This document shows positions 8,948-15,812 of a DNA stretch of 64,000 nucleotides, piece after piece (within the stretch, counting starts at the first letter, position 1; each line of letters starts with the position of its first letter). The notes under the pieces were generated by a model, which did no database searches, had not been told where the DNA came from, and saw nothing but the letters and a program-made list of their open reading frames with translations. Source of the DNA: SABY01 sp964593705 (GTDB lineage Bacteria; Bacteroidota; Bacteroidia; Bacteroidales; 4484-276). The position numbers and the translations under genes were made by a program. Location: positions 16,387 to 80,386 of the forward strand of contig CAZQIV010000011.1 in NCBI GenBank assembly GCA_964593705.1. The letters are read 5' to 3'.

Positions 8948-9171
8948 TAAATAGATTTCTCCCTTCGATACTAATGACAGGTATTTGAATGGAGTTGGGG
9001 GTACACATTGAGAGAGAGACCTCTCAGTCGCCACGCTCCTTCGAGGTGACATGGATTTGGGGAATTTGGGGGTGGGTGAAAGTGGGCGCTTCGCGCCCAC
9101 TTTCACCCACCCCATTCACAGCCTAGGGCTTTGTCATTTCGATGCCGCACCTGCGGCAGGAGAAATCTTTC
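8948..9171. repeat. MITE-like repeat, family 2, copy 1
   Basis: The ends TAAATAGATTTCTC (8948) and GGAGAAATCTTTC (to 9171) form imperfect terminal inverted repeats. In the middle is a perfect 21-bp-stem hairpin (9069-9089 with 9093-9113, loop TTC) and near the right end a short palindrome around TGCCGCACCTGCGGCA. The second copy is at 10800-10960. This explains most of the 520 nt between the DUF5777 gene and the tRNA; the remainder, 9172-9350, has no gene that I can support. Confidence 0.65.
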
Positions 9172-9355
9172 AATCCACCAACCAGCGGAAAGGAATCTAT
9201 TCTATAATGTCTTTTCCTCATTATGCCCAAAAACTTTGGGTTAACTCTCGAAATGACCGGATTTATCCAGGTGTTTGGGGAGAAGGATTGCAGCAGCCTG
9301 CCCCTTTTTTTCAGGGACTCAGAAATATTACAATTCCTTTTCTCCCGAAATAATG

Positions 9356-9363
9356 TACTTTTG
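9356..9363 (+). promoter_or_regulatory. -7 promoter element for tRNA-Arg
   Basis: TACTTTTG matches TAnnTTTG and lies 17 nt before the first base of the tRNA, the right distance for a short 5' leader. No clear -33 TTTG box is seen. Confidence 0.55.
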
Positions 9364-9380
9364 CATCCGCTTTTTAAGCT

Positions 9381-9452
9381 GGCCCCATAGTTCAATGGAT
9401 AGAATGTCAGATTCCGGTTCTGATGATCTGGGTTCGAATCCCGGTGGGGTCA
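9381..9452 (+). tRNA. tRNA-Arg (anticodon CCG)
   Basis: A full cloverleaf can be folded: acceptor stem GGCCCCA with TGGGGTC (one G-T pair), anticodon stem TCAGA/TCTGA around loop TTCCGGT, giving anticodon CCG (codon CGG), T-arm CTGGG-TTCGAAT-CCCGG and discriminator A. The CCA end is not encoded. A T-run follows immediately. The last three bases also form, on the other strand, the stop codon of the convergent gene. Confidence 0.95.
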
Positions 9453-9968
9453 CTTTTTATATCTAATCATAAAAATAGAATCTGTTGCCATTTTAGCTTC
9501 TATCACAGCCCTTACATCTTCGTTTGGTATTGAAACCGATAACACATACTGTTTTATTTTCCATTCATTTTTTGTCTTTTCAAATACCCCTGAACCTCTG
9601 CAAACGCCCATCCAAGTATCCAACAACTCATCAAACCAAACAAGATCAGCGTTTTTGCTTACATAGACGTTTCTTTCCAAAGTTTGAAAATCCCAGGCTT
9701 TTCCCTTATCAAAATATGGTTTACAAAAAGCTGCAAACTGGCGTTTTGTCCAGTTTTCGTTGGCATCAGTACCAATAAAAACAAAGATGCTGTCCATCAG
9801 TGCCATGTATTGATCAAAGTTTGCTTCGGAAGCATCTTTATGCCAATTATTGAGCAAAGTATCCACTGTAACTATAATATCTTCAGGCTGCTGTTTGGCA
9901 AGCTCTCCGGCTTGATTACAAGCAACAAGTGCAACAAACATAAAAAAGAATAATTTCAAATATTTCAT
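9450..9968 (-). CDS. NTF2/SnoaL-like lipoprotein
   Basis: A 172-residue predicted lipoprotein from the ATG at 9968: the signal sequence ends in VALVAC, a good lipobox. The rest fits a small NTF2/SnoaL-type cone fold: a helix with LLNNWHKDASEANFDQYMALMDSIFVFIGTDANENW, then WDFQTLERNVYVSKNADLVWFDELLDTW and strands ending in SGVFEKTKNEWKIKQYVLSVSIP. Such domains often bind small ligands or act as accessory domains; no catalytic residue can be named. A longer frame starting at 10040 has no signal start and overlaps the next promoter region, so it is rejected. Its TGA overlaps the 3' end of the convergent tRNA gene by three bases. Confidence 0.72.
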   Translation of the reverse strand: MKYLKLFFFMFVALVACNQAGELAKQQPEDIIVTVDTLLNNWHKDASEANFDQYMALMDSIFVFIGTDANENWTKRQFAAFCKPYFDKGKAWDFQTLERNVYVSKNADLVWFDELLDTWMGVCRGSGVFEKTKNEWKIKQYVLSVSIPNEDVRAVIEAKMATDSIFMIRYKK

Positions 9969-9972
9969 GAGA

Positions 9973-9980
9973 CAAAAATA
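9973..9980 (-). promoter_or_regulatory. -7 promoter element, possibly giving a leaderless mRNA
   Basis: On the minus strand this reads TATTTTTG (TAnnTTTG) and its last base is only 4 nt from the ATG at 9968. If functional, transcription would start at or next to the start codon. Confidence 0.4.
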
Positions 9981-10041
9981 ATGTTTTTGAAAACCATGAT
10001 TTATTATCTTCGCTGCTAATAAAATTTTAAAATCGATCAAG

Positions 10042-10455
10042 ATGGAACTTTCCGAACAAGTACAAAACCTGCTTTCTCATTGTGAAAATTATGCCACTGA
10101 TTTGCTTATGGAAACCGGTGAGCTGTTTCCTTTTGGAGCCTTAACAGATGTAAAAGGCAGAACACATCACCGCGAAATGGAAGTTGACCTGAAAAACGTA
10201 CCCCCGAATGGGGAGATAATTGATGAGCTGGAGGATTATTTTATTTTTGAAGTTGACAGACACGATGCCCGGGGATATGCCCTCGCCTATGAGGCCACGG
10301 TTCAATTGGATGAAAATAATACAACCGATGCCATCGAAATCAACATAAAATTTAGGGATGAAAAAGATCTTCCTTTGTTTTATATTCCTTATTCATTTTC
10401 GCTTGATGACGAACATGTAATGTTTGGGGAAATGTTTGCAGTAAAACGAAACTGA
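10042..10455 (+). CDS. Conserved hypothetical protein
   Basis: A 137-residue soluble, acidic protein that I do not recognise. It opens with an amphipathic helix (LSEQVQNLLSHCENYATDLLMETGELFPFGA) and continues with alternating strand-like segments, including YALAYEATVQL and AIEINIKFRD, ending in EMFAVKRN. There is no signal peptide or membrane segment, so it is probably cytoplasmic. It is divergent from the NTF2-like lipoprotein gene with 73 nt between the start codons, and the small membrane-protein gene follows 27 nt after its stop. A start at 10042 follows the A-rich leader usual here. Confidence 0.6.
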   Translation: MELSEQVQNLLSHCENYATDLLMETGELFPFGALTDVKGRTHHREMEVDLKNVPPNGEIIDELEDYFIFEVDRHDARGYALAYEATVQLDENNTTDAIEINIKFRDEKDLPLFYIPYSFSLDDEHVMFGEMFAVKRN

Positions 10456-10482
10456 TTCGAATAATTTAAAACATACCTTGGA

Positions 10483-10734
10483 ATGGGCATTTCAGATATT
10501 TTTGGCACAATTGGCGTTACTTTACTTCTGCTGGCCTTTTTTTTAAATCTTTTTGGCTGGATCAAAAAAGAAAACAAGGGCTACATCCTGCTAAATTTTG
10601 CAGGTGCAACCCTTGCTTGTTATGCTTCGGTTTTGATTAATTTTTTGCCCTTTATTATCCTTGAGGGCACATGGTCATTCGTAGCCCTAATTGCCTTTAT
10701 CAGGATTATCACCGTAAAGGAGCATCAATTTTAA
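10483..10734 (+). CDS. CBU_0592-type small membrane protein
   Basis: An 83-residue integral membrane protein with three hydrophobic segments: ISDIFGTIGVTLLLLAFFLNLFG, YILLNFAGATLACYASVLINFLPFI and GTWSFVALIAFIRII. The order of segments and the N-terminal GTIGVTLLLLAFFLN pattern match the small family annotated CBU_0592, which has no known function. It probably shares a transcript with the preceding hypothetical gene. A short polar tail (TVKEHQF) ends the protein. Confidence 0.65.
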   Translation: MGISDIFGTIGVTLLLLAFFLNLFGWIKKENKGYILLNFAGATLACYASVLINFLPFIILEGTWSFVALIAFIRIITVKEHQF

Positions 10735-10799
10735 TTTCCCCTGCCTTTTTATTTTTGGGACTACTTCATTTTTGTGGATGTAAATAATAGCTATCACTG

Positions 10800-10960
10800 T
10801 AAATAGATTTCTCACCGCCAGTTGGCGGTTCGAAAAGACAAGGATAGAATTCTACAAGGGGTGGCTGAAAGTGGGCGCTCCGCGCCCACTTTCAGCCACC
10901 CCAATACACCTCAAAAGACCTGTCATTTCGAAGGAGCTTGCGATTGAGAAATCTATTTTA
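10800..10960. repeat. MITE-like repeat, family 2, copy 2
   Basis: The ends TAAATAGATTTCTC (10800-10813) and GAGAAATCTATTTTA (10946-10960) are near-perfect inverted repeats. The centre is a perfect 21-bp-stem hairpin (10858-10878 with 10882-10902, loop TCC) that differs from copy 1 by few bases. It fills most of the 273 nt between the small membrane-protein gene and glnS, which face each other. Confidence 0.72.
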
Positions 10961-11007
10961 CTACTCTAAATTAAGATTTTACTTTCAACTAAATTCGCAG
11001 TAGTACC

Positions 11008-12732
11008 TTATTTATTTGCTTGTTTTCCCCAAGAATCCCTCAATGGAACGGTTCTGTTAAAAATCAGGTCGCCTTCTTTTGATTCTTTATCCACACAAAA
11101 ATACCCCAGACGCTGGAACTGGAATTTATCACCAGGTTTAGCTGACTTTAAACCTGGTTCCAGTTTACATTGCTCAAGTGTTTTCAACGAGTCAGGATTA
11201 AGGTTGTTCTTGTAGTCTTCACCTTCGGGCACATCTGATGGATCCTCTGATTTAAACAACCTGTCGAACAAATTGACATTTGCATCAACAGCGTGCTTAG
11301 CCGAAACCCAATGTAAAGTTCCTTTTACTTTGCGCTTACTGCCTTCTTTTCCACTTCTGGATTCCGGATCATAAGTACAATATATTTCAGCTATTTCACC
11401 ACTTACATCATCAAGCTTAAAGTCTTCGCATTTTACAATAAACGCTCCCTTTAATCTAACTTCTCTCCCGGGTCCTAATCTGAAAAACTTTTTAGGAGGA
11501 TCAATCATAAAATCATCTCTTTCGATAAATACCTCGCGCGAAAATGGCACTTCCCTGGAGTCTGATTCAGGATCTTCGGGATTATTTTCAAGTTCCATCA
11601 TATCCACCTCATCCTCGGGGAAATTTGTGATTATAACTTTTACAGGATCAAGCACAACCATAACACGTGGAGCCCGTTTATTCAAGTCTTCCCGAATGCT
11701 GTGTTCAAGTAAAGCTACATCAATCACGTTATCGCGCTTGGCAACACCCACTTTTTCGGTAAATAATTTTAACGATTCAGGTGTGTATCCACGACGGCGC
11801 AAGCCTGAAATTGTTGGCATTCTGGGATCATCCCAGCCCTGAACGTACTTTTCGTTAACCAACTCAAGCAATCTTCGTTTACTCATTACAGTATATGTGA
11901 TATTCAATCGGGCAAACTCAATTTGTCTGGGACGATAATCCATTTCCATAATCTGATCGACAAACCAGTTATAGAGCGGCCTGTGAACTTCAAATTCGAG
12001 GGTGCAAATTGAGTGGGTAATGCCTTCCAAAAAATCGGACTCGCCATGCGCCCAATCATACATCGGATAAATACACCATTTATCGCCTGTGCGGTGATGC
12101 GTTGCATGAATAATGCGATACATCAAAGGATCGCGCAAATGCATGTTTGGATGAGCCATATCAATTTTAGCTCGCAGAACTTTCTCTCCATTCTCAAATT
12201 CACCGGCTTTCATCCGGCGAAACAAGTCAAGATTTTCATCAACCGAGCGATTTCTGAATGGACTTTCGACACCGGGTCTGGTGGGCGAACCTTTTTGCGA
12301 TGCTATTTCTTCCGAAATTTGATCATCCACATAAGCTTTACCTTTTTCAATCAATTTTTCGGCCCAGTTATACAATTGATCAAAATAGTCGGAAGCAAAA
12401 AACAGCCGGTCTTCCCAATCAGCGCCCAACCATTTAACATCATCTAAAATTGAATCAACATACTCCTGCTCTTCACGGGTAGGATTGGTATCATCAAATC
12501 TAAGGTTAAATTTGCCATTATATTTTTGAGCTATTCCATAATTCAAAAGAATGGATTTGGCATGGCCGATATGCAAATAGCCGTTAGGCTCCGGGGGAAA
12601 CCGTGTATGTACCCGGCCATCATTTTTGCCCTCTTTTAGCTCCTCATTAATAATTGCTTCAATAAAATTTACTGACGAAGCCGCTTCGGATTTTCCATCA
12701 TGTAAATCTGATTTATTTTTTTCGTTTGCCAT
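11008..12732 (-). CDS. glnS: Glutamine--tRNA ligase
   Basis: Class I aminoacyl-tRNA synthetase charging tRNA-Gln; 574 residues, close to the E. coli length. The HIGH-type motif appears as FPPEPNGYLHIGHAKS near residue 46, followed by LRFDDTNP; the KMSKS-type loop appears as YTVMSKRRL near residue 280. GlnRS-type residues are also seen in YDWAHGESDFLEGITHSICTLEF (split here as DFLEGITHSICTLEFEVHR). The C-terminal anticodon-binding beta barrels end in RTVPLRDSWGKQ. It lies 48 nt downstream of the MFS gene on the same strand, so read-through is possible. Confidence 0.95.
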   Translation of the reverse strand: MANEKNKSDLHDGKSEAASSVNFIEAIINEELKEGKNDGRVHTRFPPEPNGYLHIGHAKSILLNYGIAQKYNGKFNLRFDDTNPTREEQEYVDSILDDVKWLGADWEDRLFFASDYFDQLYNWAEKLIEKGKAYVDDQISEEIASQKGSPTRPGVESPFRNRSVDENLDLFRRMKAGEFENGEKVLRAKIDMAHPNMHLRDPLMYRIIHATHHRTGDKWCIYPMYDWAHGESDFLEGITHSICTLEFEVHRPLYNWFVDQIMEMDYRPRQIEFARLNITYTVMSKRRLLELVNEKYVQGWDDPRMPTISGLRRRGYTPESLKLFTEKVGVAKRDNVIDVALLEHSIREDLNKRAPRVMVVLDPVKVIITNFPEDEVDMMELENNPEDPESDSREVPFSREVFIERDDFMIDPPKKFFRLGPGREVRLKGAFIVKCEDFKLDDVSGEIAEIYCTYDPESRSGKEGSKRKVKGTLHWVSAKHAVDANVNLFDRLFKSEDPSDVPEGEDYKNNLNPDSLKTLEQCKLEPGLKSAKPGDKFQFQRLGYFCVDKESKEGDLIFNRTVPLRDSWGKQANK

Positions 12733-12780
12733 AAAATAGGATTTTTAAAATCTAAGCGCAAAAATAGTTTAATCTCATGA

Positions 12781-13944
12781 TTATTTCAAAAAGTAAAAAT
12801 AACCAGCCATAATAAGCATTAACAACCCGCAAATTAAAAATGAAAAGCTTATGGAGAAATAATAAACAAGTGGTGAGATAATAATTGGCGAAAGAAATTG
12901 ACCACAATAAACAGCGAAATTTAATATCCCTACCATTTGTCCTCTTTTTTCGGAGGGGGCAATAGTAATAAGCCAAAGGTTTGTATTAGGCATAAACAAT
13001 CCCGTTCCAAAGCCAGCTATTATCAATCCCGTTAATATTCCCCAATAACCTGATGATAGCGATATTAAGAAGTAACCTGAACCCATTAAAAAAAAAGTTG
13101 CAATAAATATCTGATTAAAGCTAAACAAGTTCCTAATTCTTCCATAAATCACCGAAATAACTGCGCCCGCCAAAATTGCTGCACTAATCGAAAACCCAAT
13201 AGTTGAGCTTTTTAAAATACCGGCTTCTCCAAGCAAAAAAGGAACTTGCGTTGGAATGAGGTAAAAAAACAACATCCCCAAAAAGGCTGTGAAATAGAGT
13301 AGTAAATAATTTTTGTTCTTAATTTGCTTTTTTGGATTCAACAATATGTGAACTTTATTCATCATTATCTCAGGCTCATACAAAAACTGCCATACCAAAA
13401 AAAGTAATACTATTGAGAAACCATAAACCAAAAAAGGCCAGTGATAAGAAATATCTGCTAATATTCCCCCTAACGAAACAAAAACAACTCCTCCAAACCC
13501 CATGAAAGCACCCTGCCATCCCATAAATTTACTTCTGGCTTTTCCTTTAAAGTAATCACCAATAAGTGTTGTATTAATGGTCATAATGCCGGCAACTGAA
13601 ATCCCAAGTATAGCACGGCCAAACAAAATCAAATAAATATTGGAAAGATAAAAGCCTGATGTACCACCAAGAGCATAAAATAACAAGGACCAGAGCAAAA
13701 CTTTCTTCCGCCCTGTTTTGTCAATTAGTTTTCCGGCAAAGGGCGCTATTATGGCAATAAAGAGCGATGGGATGGTTAAAATCAATTTGCTTAAAAGTTC
13801 AGCATTAGGCAAAAAAACAAACTGTTCTTTAATGCCAGGTATTGCAGCAGTGATTATTGCACCCGCCATTACAGTTAGGCTACCGGTAAGCAATAAGGTA
13901 ACTTTTAACCAAATATATTTTAAAGATTTATTGTCCTTTTTCAC
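12781..13944 (-). CDS. Major facilitator superfamily transporter
   Basis: A 387-residue inner-membrane protein with about 12 hydrophobic segments. The loop between TM2 and TM3 carries the MFS motif A pattern (GKLIDKTGRKKVLL), and a long cytoplasmic linker with NPKKQIKNKN splits the two six-helix halves. The first half contains GIMTINTTLIGDYF and GAFMGFGGVVFVSLGG, typical of drug or metabolite exporters of the DHA1 type. Substrate cannot be deduced. glnS follows 48 nt downstream. The start at 13944 gives a short polar N-terminus before TM1, which is usual. Confidence 0.85.
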   Translation of the reverse strand: MKKDNKSLKYIWLKVTLLLTGSLTVMAGAIITAAIPGIKEQFVFLPNAELLSKLILTIPSLFIAIIAPFAGKLIDKTGRKKVLLWSLLFYALGGTSGFYLSNIYLILFGRAILGISVAGIMTINTTLIGDYFKGKARSKFMGWQGAFMGFGGVVFVSLGGILADISYHWPFLVYGFSIVLLFLVWQFLYEPEIMMNKVHILLNPKKQIKNKNYLLLYFTAFLGMLFFYLIPTQVPFLLGEAGILKSSTIGFSISAAILAGAVISVIYGRIRNLFSFNQIFIATFFLMGSGYFLISLSSGYWGILTGLIIAGFGTGLFMPNTNLWLITIAPSEKRGQMVGILNFAVYCGQFLSPIIISPLVYYFSISFSFLICGLLMLIMAGYFYFLK

Positions 13945-14024
13945 AATAAATTGAACTTCATTTTATTATAACTGTTTCAAAGGTAATTTTAAATTTCAAT
14001 GTGAATAGTTCAAAATAGGCGAAA

Positions 14025-14678
14025 ATGAAAGAGCTGCTTAAATTTTTATCAAACCTAAAAGAAAACAATAACCGGGAATGGTTTCAGGAAAATAAAGAAC
14101 GGTATCAGAGCGTAAAGCTCAAACACGAAGATTTTGTTGGAAAAATAATTTCTGGTGTTTCTTCTTTTGACAGCAATATCCCCTTGTTAAAACCATCGGA
14201 GTGTGTTTTCAGAATTTATCGGGATGTTAGATTTTCAAAAAACAAAGACCCTTACAAAACGGCTTTTGGAGCAGTTTTTAGTAAAGGAGGACGAAAAAGC
14301 AAATACGCTGGTTATTACTTGCACATTGAGCCCGGCAACTCATTTGTTGGAGGTGGAATTTGGAGACCTGAATCTGAAGCGTTAAAAAGCATCAGGTACG
14401 AAATTTATAATTTTCCTGAAGATTTCATTAAAATAATAGAAGACACTGAATTTGCTGACCGGTTTGGCAAAATCAGTGGAGAGAAACTTAAAAACCCACC
14501 AAAAGATTTTCCGGCAGATTTTAAACACATCGACATATTAAAATACAAGAGTTTTACTGTAGGGCAGTCTTTCACCAACGAACAAATACTGAGTAAAGAG
14601 TTTTTAATGGAATTGATGAAAACTTTCCAAACCATGAAACCATTTATCGGTTTTTTAAACAGGGGAATTGAAGGATAG
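14025..14678 (+). CDS. DUF2461 domain-containing protein
   Basis: A 217-residue cytoplasmic protein that is one full DUF2461 (TIGR02453-type) domain. The landmarks are FLSNLKENNNREWFQENKERY at the N-terminus, the central VFRIYRDVRFSKNKDPYKT, and GYYLHIEPGNSFVGGGIW followed by LKSIRYEI. The family is widespread in bacteria and fungi and has no established function. It is divergent from the MFS gene with about 80 nt between the starts. Its own 3' side leads into a candidate small RNA gene. Confidence 0.88.
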   Translation: MKELLKFLSNLKENNNREWFQENKERYQSVKLKHEDFVGKIISGVSSFDSNIPLLKPSECVFRIYRDVRFSKNKDPYKTAFGAVFSKGGRKSKYAGYYLHIEPGNSFVGGGIWRPESEALKSIRYEIYNFPEDFIKIIEDTEFADRFGKISGEKLKNPPKDFPADFKHIDILKYKSFTVGQSFTNEQILSKEFLMELMKTFQTMKPFIGFLNRGIEG

Positions 14679-14769
14679 TTAAAATACGCTTATTCAGTGA
14701 AACCCACCGTTAACTTTACGAGAAGTGCCGTTAACTGATTATAACTGTTTTTTCGGGAGGGTAAAAGCT

Positions 14770-14903
14770 TATCTTTGACACGTCATTTATTTTTTAACAG
14801 GGTAATTTTTTTTAAATGACAAACAGATTTTTAGGGATTAATTGATTGCACTTGTCCTTTGCTCACATTTCCATCCTCATTCCGAGCAAAGGACATTTTT
14901 TTT
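14770..14903 (+). ncRNA. Candidate small RNA with its own promoter and terminator
   Basis: In a 336 nt gene-free gap, TATCTTTG (14770-14777) matches the Bacteroidota -7 element. About 75 nt further on lies an intrinsic terminator at 14853-14903. The transcript would be about 115-120 nt. It could fold a 5' hairpin (GTCATTTA 14782-14789 with TAAATGAC 14813-14820) and the terminator stem. No convincing open frame lies inside. It belongs to no RNA family I recognise, and the -33 box is not clear, so this is a candidate only. The remaining 14904-15014 shows nothing. Confidence 0.4.
14853..14903 (+). terminator. Intrinsic terminator
   Basis: TGTCCTTTGCTC (14853-14864) pairs perfectly with GAGCAAAGGACA (14884-14895) around a 19-nt loop and is followed by eight T residues. 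Confidence 0.75.
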
Positions 14904-15014
14904 GCCCAAACCTCACTACTAATTTTCACACTAACCTACTGATTAAATGACATTTACATTTAAAATATTGCTGATTTTAATAGGCTTTAAGAAAAATTTC
15001 AGCGAGGGTATGCC

Positions 15015-15518
15015 TTAATTATTTGCCTTTCCGGGGGTAGACACATCAAATTCCATCCATTCAGTGATGTTGTCTGTTTTCCTTCCCCATGATTTGTTGG
15101 GCAATTGTGAGTTAAAAGAAACACTATCGATAATCATTTCGCCTTTTGAGTCAAAAATTGCTACCTGCTCCCCTTTTCTGGAAAGCTTAAATTCGATGTG
15201 AAGTATTCCTTCCTCCCATTCATCATCAGCCCAAAGGAGTAAAAAAGATTTAGGTGGAATTATTGTTGAATCATTTCCTGGTGGAATTCGAAAAGCTTTT
15301 GGAATGCTAATGTTATCTGTAAAATACAGTCCGCCAATATCAACAGGCTCATCACCATAATTGTAAATTTCAATCCAATCTTCATACTTTCCTGATTCAT
15401 CAACAATAAAACCAGTATTGTCTGCCATAAACTCATTAATAAGTATGGTTGTATTTTGAGGGAAAACTACGTTTGAAAATAAGCTGCCTAATATCAATAT
15501 GGAATAAAAGAGTTTCAT
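15015..15518 (-). CDS. Secreted lamin-tail domain protein
   Basis: A 167-residue secreted protein from the ATG at 15518: a signal peptide (KLFYSILILGSLFSNVVFPQ) followed by a single lamin-tail (LTD) Ig-like domain. The LTD signature is clear: ILINEFMADN, then DWIEIYNYGDEPVDIGGLYFTD, IPPKSFLLLWAD and a final VSFNSQ with SWGRKTD. Such domains occur in bacterial surface proteins, often with calcineurin-like or CotH modules, but here the domain stands alone, with no visible sorting signal; it stops at STPGKANN. The frame extends up to 15551, but the extra residues would spoil the signal peptide. Function unknown. Confidence 0.75.
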   Translation of the reverse strand: MKLFYSILILGSLFSNVVFPQNTTILINEFMADNTGFIVDESGKYEDWIEIYNYGDEPVDIGGLYFTDNISIPKAFRIPPGNDSTIIPPKSFLLLWADDEWEEGILHIEFKLSRKGEQVAIFDSKGEMIIDSVSFNSQLPNKSWGRKTDNITEWMEFDVSTPGKANN

Positions 15519-15727
15519 AAGAATTTTAATTTTCAGATTAAAGATAATCAAGGTAACGAAATTTCTTCCATTCTATTCCGTAACAATATTGTTGAGGGGT
15601 TCTGGTATTTTAGACTTCCTTAATTTTTTGAGGGCGTTGCTTCTGATCTGTCTCACCCATTCTTATGAAAGTAAAAAACGATTGTGTATAGATTGCGATC
15701 TCATAGGCTAATTATTGGTTTCCAAAT

Positions 15728-15761
15728 AAAAGCCCGGGAGACTATTAGTTCCCGGGCTTTT
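15728..15761 (-). terminator. Intrinsic (bidirectional) terminator of the porZ-recO-sprT-manC-S46 cluster
   Basis: AAAAGCCCGGGA (15728-15739) pairs perfectly with TCCCGGGCTTTT (15750-15761) around a 10-nt loop. On the minus strand the stem ends in four T residues. It lies 52 nt after the stop of the S46 peptidase gene. Confidence 0.8.
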
Positions 15762-15812
15762 CAAAATATAATCTTTCAATAGCAGGCTTAAACCTGCCAA
15801 AATAATTATAGA

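Noticed and set aside
9172..9350. Plus-strand frame overlapping the repeat and the gap before the tRNA
   Set aside because: It runs through the palindromic repeat and carries no recognisable protein text.
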